NCBI GenBank assembly: GCA_042569785.1
Contig: JBHPGW010000092.1
Span: 1 to 9,048 of the forward strand
Length of the DNA stretch: 9,048 nt
Direction of reading: 5' to 3'
Source of the DNA: JBHPGW01 sp042569785
GTDB taxonomy: Bacteria > Planctomycetota > Phycisphaerae > Sedimentisphaerales > Anaerobacaceae
Shown here: in pieces, positions 6,880 through 9,048 of the stretch
Position numbering within the stretch: position 1 is the first letter of the stretch
Layout of the letters: the number at the start of each line of letters is the position of its first letter
The notes under the pieces: generated by a model
The model's database searches: none
Told to the model about the DNA's origin: nothing
The model's input: only the letters and a program-made list of their open reading frames with translations
Made by a program: the position numbers and the translations under genes

Positions 6880-6925
6880 TTCTCAAAATTCCAAAACAAA
6901 CCACTTTTTTCGATCTAATTCGCAC

Positions 6926-6953
6926 ATTGTCAACAATAACACAGCTTTTGCAA
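6926..6953 (-). promoter_or_regulatory. weak candidate promoter for the lptFG cluster
   Basis: On the minus strand, TTGCAA (6948-6953) and GACAAT (6926-6931) are 16 bases apart, each matching four of six consensus bases. A perfect TTGACA (6928-6933) overlaps it but has no acceptable -10 at the right distance. A promoter is expected here because lptF is the first minus-strand gene after the intergenic region, but the match is weak. Confidence 0.3.
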
Positions 6954-7043
6954 CAAAATTCTACTACCAAATTCATCTCCGGTAGCTTATAATGCCGAAA
7001 CTTGTTTTAGCCTTTAAACTTATAGTTACCATAGGCATTGCTT

Positions 7044-7163
7044 ATGAAAATTAAAAAAATTAAAAAAAAGTACTTGAACACTATATGGGTTGTATCGTCT
7101 TTCTTGCTTTTACTTTGGCTTATGTCAGTCCTAAAATATAATAATGCTACGTCGGCGTATTGA
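7044..7163 (+). CDS. possible 39-residue single-pass membrane peptide
   Basis: ATG 7044 to TGA 7161-7163 encodes MKIKKIKKKYLNTIWVVSSF, followed by LLLLWLMSVLKYNNATSAY. That is a strongly basic N-terminus, one hydrophobic helix (about 14-30) and a short polar tail, the build of a bacterial small membrane protein. A plus-strand TATAAT lies about 50 bases upstream, but without a recognisable -35. The ribosome site is poor (AGG, 8 bases before ATG). The lysines and isoleucines come largely from A-runs, so chance is a real possibility. Function unknown. Confidence 0.25.
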   Translation: MKIKKIKKKYLNTIWVVSSFLLLLWLMSVLKYNNATSAY

Positions 7164-7180
7164 TACCGGGAAAACCTTTT

Positions 7181-7230
7181 GTCATTCCCGCCAAGCTTGT
7201 CCCTGCGAAGGCAGGGAGCGGGAATCCAGA
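7181..7230. repeat. nested-palindrome intergenic repeat (GTCATTCCCGC family), well-preserved copy
   Basis: The outer arms ATTCCCGC (7184-7191) and GCGGGAAT (7218-7225) pair perfectly. Inside them, TCCCTGC (7200-7206) and GCAGGGA (7211-7217) form a 7-bp stem with a GAAG loop. Between the two stems, CAAGCTTG (7192-7199) is itself a palindrome. The whole could fold into a branched structure. A degenerate relative lies at 1946-1992. Repeats starting GTCATTCCCGC and ending GCGGGAATCC are widespread in bacterial intergenic regions, and small dispersed transposable elements are one proposed origin. Confidence 0.8.
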
Positions 7231-7330
7231 AATTAAAAATTCGTGGTGTTTTTTTTGTTTTGAACATTTATATTTTGATAATTTGAATTTGTTTCGGATT
7301 TCGAGATTAGGATTTCGAATTTTATCTTTT

Positions 7331-7359
7331 CTCTGAGTCCTCTGTGTTCTCTGTGGCTA
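7331..7359. repeat. 9-bp unit repeat, three units, upstream of thrC
   Basis: Three head-to-tail 9-base units, CTCTGAGTC, CTCTGTGTT and CTCTGTGGC, followed by TA. The relative at 4117-4136 has two units and the same CTCTGTGGCTA end. It finishes 7 bases before the AAGGA ribosome site of thrC, so it is probably in the thrC leader. Confidence 0.65.
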
Positions 7360-7378
7360 AGAAAAAAAGGAAATATAT

Positions 7379-8728
7379 ATGTCTATGACCGAGGCTGCTT
7401 TTCAAAAGTGTATCAATCCCGATTGCGCCGCCGAATTCGATTGCGGGCAGGCTATCTTTAAATGCCCCAAATGCTCCGAACTGCTCGACGCACGATACAA
7501 CTGGGACAAAGTCGAAGTGCCCGGCAAGCTCAGCGACTTCGCGAAACGATGGGCAACGCGCGACAACAAACTCGACTTTTCCGGCGTATGGCGGTTCCGC
7601 GAACTGCTCAACTTCTGCCCTGACAAATACAAGGTAACCATAGGCGAAGGCCAAACAATACTCCAGCTAAACGACCCCATCGCTAAAATCGTCGGCTTAA
7701 AACCCGGAACGCTCCACCTCGAATATGAAGGGCTAAACCCTTCCGGCTCATTCAAAGATAACGGAATGACCGCCGCCTTTAGCCATGCGATGATGGTCGG
7801 AGCGAAATCGTGCGCCTGCGCTTCCACAGGCAACACATCAGCATCGGTCGCACTATACGCACATAGCTGCGGCTTAAAATGCACCGTCTTTATAGGCTCG
7901 GGCCGGATAGCATTCGGAAAACTCAGCCAGGCGATGGACTACGGCGCACAGACGATACAGATACTCGGCGATTTCGACGACTGCATGAAACAGGTACAGG
8001 ACGTCTGCGAAAAGCTCGGGCTGTACCTGCTTAATTCCTTGAACCCATTCCGCCTCGAAGGACAAAAGACTATCATGTACCGAATCATAGAAGGCTTGAA
8101 CTGGCAGGTCCCCGACTGGATCGTCGTACCCGGCGGCAATCTCGGCAACTCCAGCGCTTTCGGAAAGGCTTTCGCCGAATTGAAAGAACTCGGCTTGATA
8201 GACCGCATTCCAAGAATGGCCATCATCAACGCTACCGGAGCTGATACGCTAACCGACCTGGTAAATAATAAAAAGCTCACCTGGAACGCAGGCAGCGTAG
8301 ACAACAAAATAATCGATGACTATTACGCGGAACTGACAGCGAAGAATTTTTCACCGCGAACTTGCGCTTCCGCGATCGAAATTTCAAGGCCGGTAAACCT
8401 GAAAAAATGTTTGCGATCGATTGATATATGTAACGGTATAGTAATGGCTGTCACCGATGAAGAGATATGCGACGCAAAAGCCTTGGTAGGCAAACACGGC
8501 TTAGGATGCGAACCTGCGTCAGCAGCTACTATCGCAGGGCTTAAACACCTAATCGCCAACGGCACCATCGACCCAGCCGAGCGGGTAGCATGCGTCTTAA
8601 CCGGCCACGAACTAAAGGACCCCGACCTAACCGTAAACTACCACAAGGACAACAAGGGCAAATTCAGCAACCAGCCGATAGAAGCCCCAAACGACCTGGA
8701 AGAAATAATCAAACTAATCAAAAATTAA
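7379..8728 (+). CDS. thrC: threonine synthase
   Basis: PLP enzyme (fold type II) that converts O-phosphohomoserine to threonine and phosphate in the cytosol, the last step of threonine synthesis. It has 449 residues. The N-terminal zinc-ribbon-like segment has C11, C16, C22, C29 and C32 (KCINPDC, FKCPKC). The PLP lysine is K126 in NPSGSFKDNGM. STGNTSAS (149-156) and the phosphate-binding loop GGNLGN (252-257) follow, and TGHELKDP (408-415) is typical of threonine synthases. ATG 7379 is chosen over ATG 7385 because AAGGA (7367-7371) lies 7 bases before it. No other threonine gene is adjacent. An intrinsic terminator follows directly. The motifs fit threonine synthase better than threonine dehydratase or cysteine synthase. 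Confidence 0.95.
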   Translation: MSMTEAAFQKCINPDCAAEFDCGQAIFKCPKCSELLDARYNWDKVEVPGKLSDFAKRWATRDNKLDFSGVWRFRELLNFCPDKYKVTIGEGQTILQLNDPIAKIVGLKPGTLHLEYEGLNPSGSFKDNGMTAAFSHAMMVGAKSCACASTGNTSASVALYAHSCGLKCTVFIGSGRIAFGKLSQAMDYGAQTIQILGDFDDCMKQVQDVCEKLGLYLLNSLNPFRLEGQKTIMYRIIEGLNWQVPDWIVVPGGNLGNSSAFGKAFAELKELGLIDRIPRMAIINATGADTLTDLVNNKKLTWNAGSVDNKIIDDYYAELTAKNFSPRTCASAIEISRPVNLKKCLRSIDICNGIVMAVTDEEICDAKALVGKHGLGCEPASAATIAGLKHLIANGTIDPAERVACVLTGHELKDPDLTVNYHKDNKGKFSNQPIEAPNDLEEIIKLIKN

Positions 8729-8745
8729 AAACAAAAAATGACGAG

Positions 8746-8778
8746 CCCCCAATGTAAAATTGGGGGATATCTTTTTTT
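8746..8778 (+). terminator. intrinsic terminator of thrC
   Basis: CCCCCAAT (8746-8753) and ATTGGGGG (8759-8766) form a perfect 8-bp stem around GTAAA. ATATC and seven T (8772-8778) follow. It lies 18 bases after the thrC stop codon. The second copy of the 34-bp element begins immediately after the T-run. Confidence 0.9.
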
Positions 8779-8812
8779 AAAAAAAGCCCTAAGCGCAAGC
8801 GCCGGGACAAAA
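8779..8812 (+). repeat. 34-bp dispersed element, copy 2 (upstream of ppiC)
   Basis: Identical over 34 bases to 559-592 and in the same orientation. It begins directly after the thrC terminator T-run and ends 38 bases before the parvulin start codon. In both places the element lies between the previous transcriptional signal and the ribosome site of a plus-strand gene. Confidence 0.8.
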
Positions 8813-8850
8813 CCATAATCACTAAAAAAATAATAAAGAAGGAGAAAACA

Positions 8851-9048
8851 ATGACCAAAGCAGCAGCACGTCACATACTGGTTGAGACAGAAGAACAATG
8901 CGAACAGATAAAGACTGAAATAGAAGCCGGCACCGATTTCACCGAAGCCGCCAAAGAGCATTCCCAGTGCCCATCAAGCCAAAAAGGCGGAGCACTCGGC
9001 GAATTCGCTCCAGGCCAAATGGTAAAAGAATTCGACGAAGTAGTATTC
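8851..9048 (+). CDS. ppiC: parvulin-type peptidyl-prolyl isomerase, N-terminal part (cut by window edge)
   Basis: Small cytosolic rotamase that accelerates cis-trans isomerisation of peptide bonds before proline. 66 codons are present of an expected 90 or so. The translation starts MTKAAARHILVETEEQCEQI and follows E. coli parvulin (PpiC) closely: H8 in ARHILV, the DFTEAAKEHSQCPSS block with C40, KGGALGEFAPGQMV, and M57 and F61 of the substrate pocket. There is no signal peptide, so it is a stand-alone cytosolic parvulin and not a SurA/PrsA-like exported form. A strong AAGGAG ribosome site (8839-8844) lies 6 bases before ATG. The promoter is not obvious between the thrC terminator and the start. 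Confidence 0.93.
   Translation, partial: MTKAAARHILVETEEQCEQIKTEIEAGTDFTEAAKEHSQCPSSQKGGALGEFAPGQMVKEFDEVVF

Larger units (their letters stand above)
6880..7378. other. A/T-rich intergenic region between divergent lptF and thrC
   Basis: This is about 500 bases without an established gene. From left to right it holds the weak lptF promoter candidate, an isolated TATAAT on the plus strand (6988-6993, no good -35), a possible 39-codon membrane-peptide ORF (7044-7163), the nested palindrome (7181-7230), two GGATTTCGA units (7296-7304 and 7310-7318) and the 9-bp unit repeat (7331-7359). The last of these ends just before the thrC ribosome site. I could not find a convincing thrC promoter. It may lie in the A/T-rich stretch at 7265-7330. 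Confidence 0.6.

Noticed and set aside
6961..6993. Full sigma70 promoter on the plus strand around TATAAT 6988-6993
   Set aside because: The -10 is perfect, but no acceptable -35 is found at 16-18 bases and no extended TG is present.
7007..7267. Minus-strand frame with FWIPAPCLRRDKLGGNDK
   Set aside because: The protein-like part is the translated nested palindrome at 7181-7230, a common artefact of this repeat type.
7322..7884. Minus-strand frames antisense to thrC, one ending FLATENTEDSEKR
   Set aside because: They lie opposite a secure thrC, and the ATENTED-like end is the translated 9-bp unit repeat.

Overview
The window reads as an ordinary chromosomal segment of a diderm bacterium. 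The LptF/LptG pair for lipopolysaccharide export supports an outer membrane. My best guess is a Planctomycetota lineage, possibly Phycisphaerae/Sedimentisphaerales-like. The reasons are the unusually long LptF periplasmic region, a planctomycete-style pilin signal peptide, and the type of dispersed intergenic repeats. This placement is inference from memory, not from a search. Base composition is moderate, with A/T-rich intergenic stretches.

Layout from left to right: (1) the 5' end of rpsB (ribosomal protein S2) on the minus strand, cut by the window edge, with a clear sigma70-type promoter. (2) Divergent thiC on the plus strand (thiamine pyrimidine synthase), with an extended -10 promoter and no recognisable TPP riboswitch. 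(3) A minus-strand cluster that reads, in transcription order, lptF (6879 to 5275), lptG (5259 to 4153), a 35-codon ORF encoding almost only a type IV prepilin signal (4098 to 3991), and a divergent exported subtilisin-like protease with a duplicated N-terminal domain (3986 to 2010). (4) A roughly 500-base A/T-rich intergenic region with dispersed repeats and a possible 39-residue membrane peptide. (5) Plus-strand thrC (threonine synthase), ended by a good intrinsic terminator. (6) The 5' part of a small cytosolic parvulin (ppiC-like), cut by the right edge.

How the genes relate: rpsB, thiC, thrC and ppiC are unrelated housekeeping genes. The minus-strand cluster has a cell-envelope theme: two lipopolysaccharide-transport permeases, then a pilin-signal peptide and an exported protease separated by only 4 bases. 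The last two are very probably translationally coupled.

The less ordinary content is: the pilin-signal mini-gene joined to the protease; the 132-residue tandem duplication in the protease and its altered active-site surroundings; a 34-bp identical element in the leaders of both thiC and ppiC; and three further families of small dispersed intergenic repeats (a nested palindrome, 9-bp CTCTGTG-type units, and GGATTTCGA units). I saw no mobile element, CRISPR array, rRNA or tRNA, and no clear undescribed multi-gene system.
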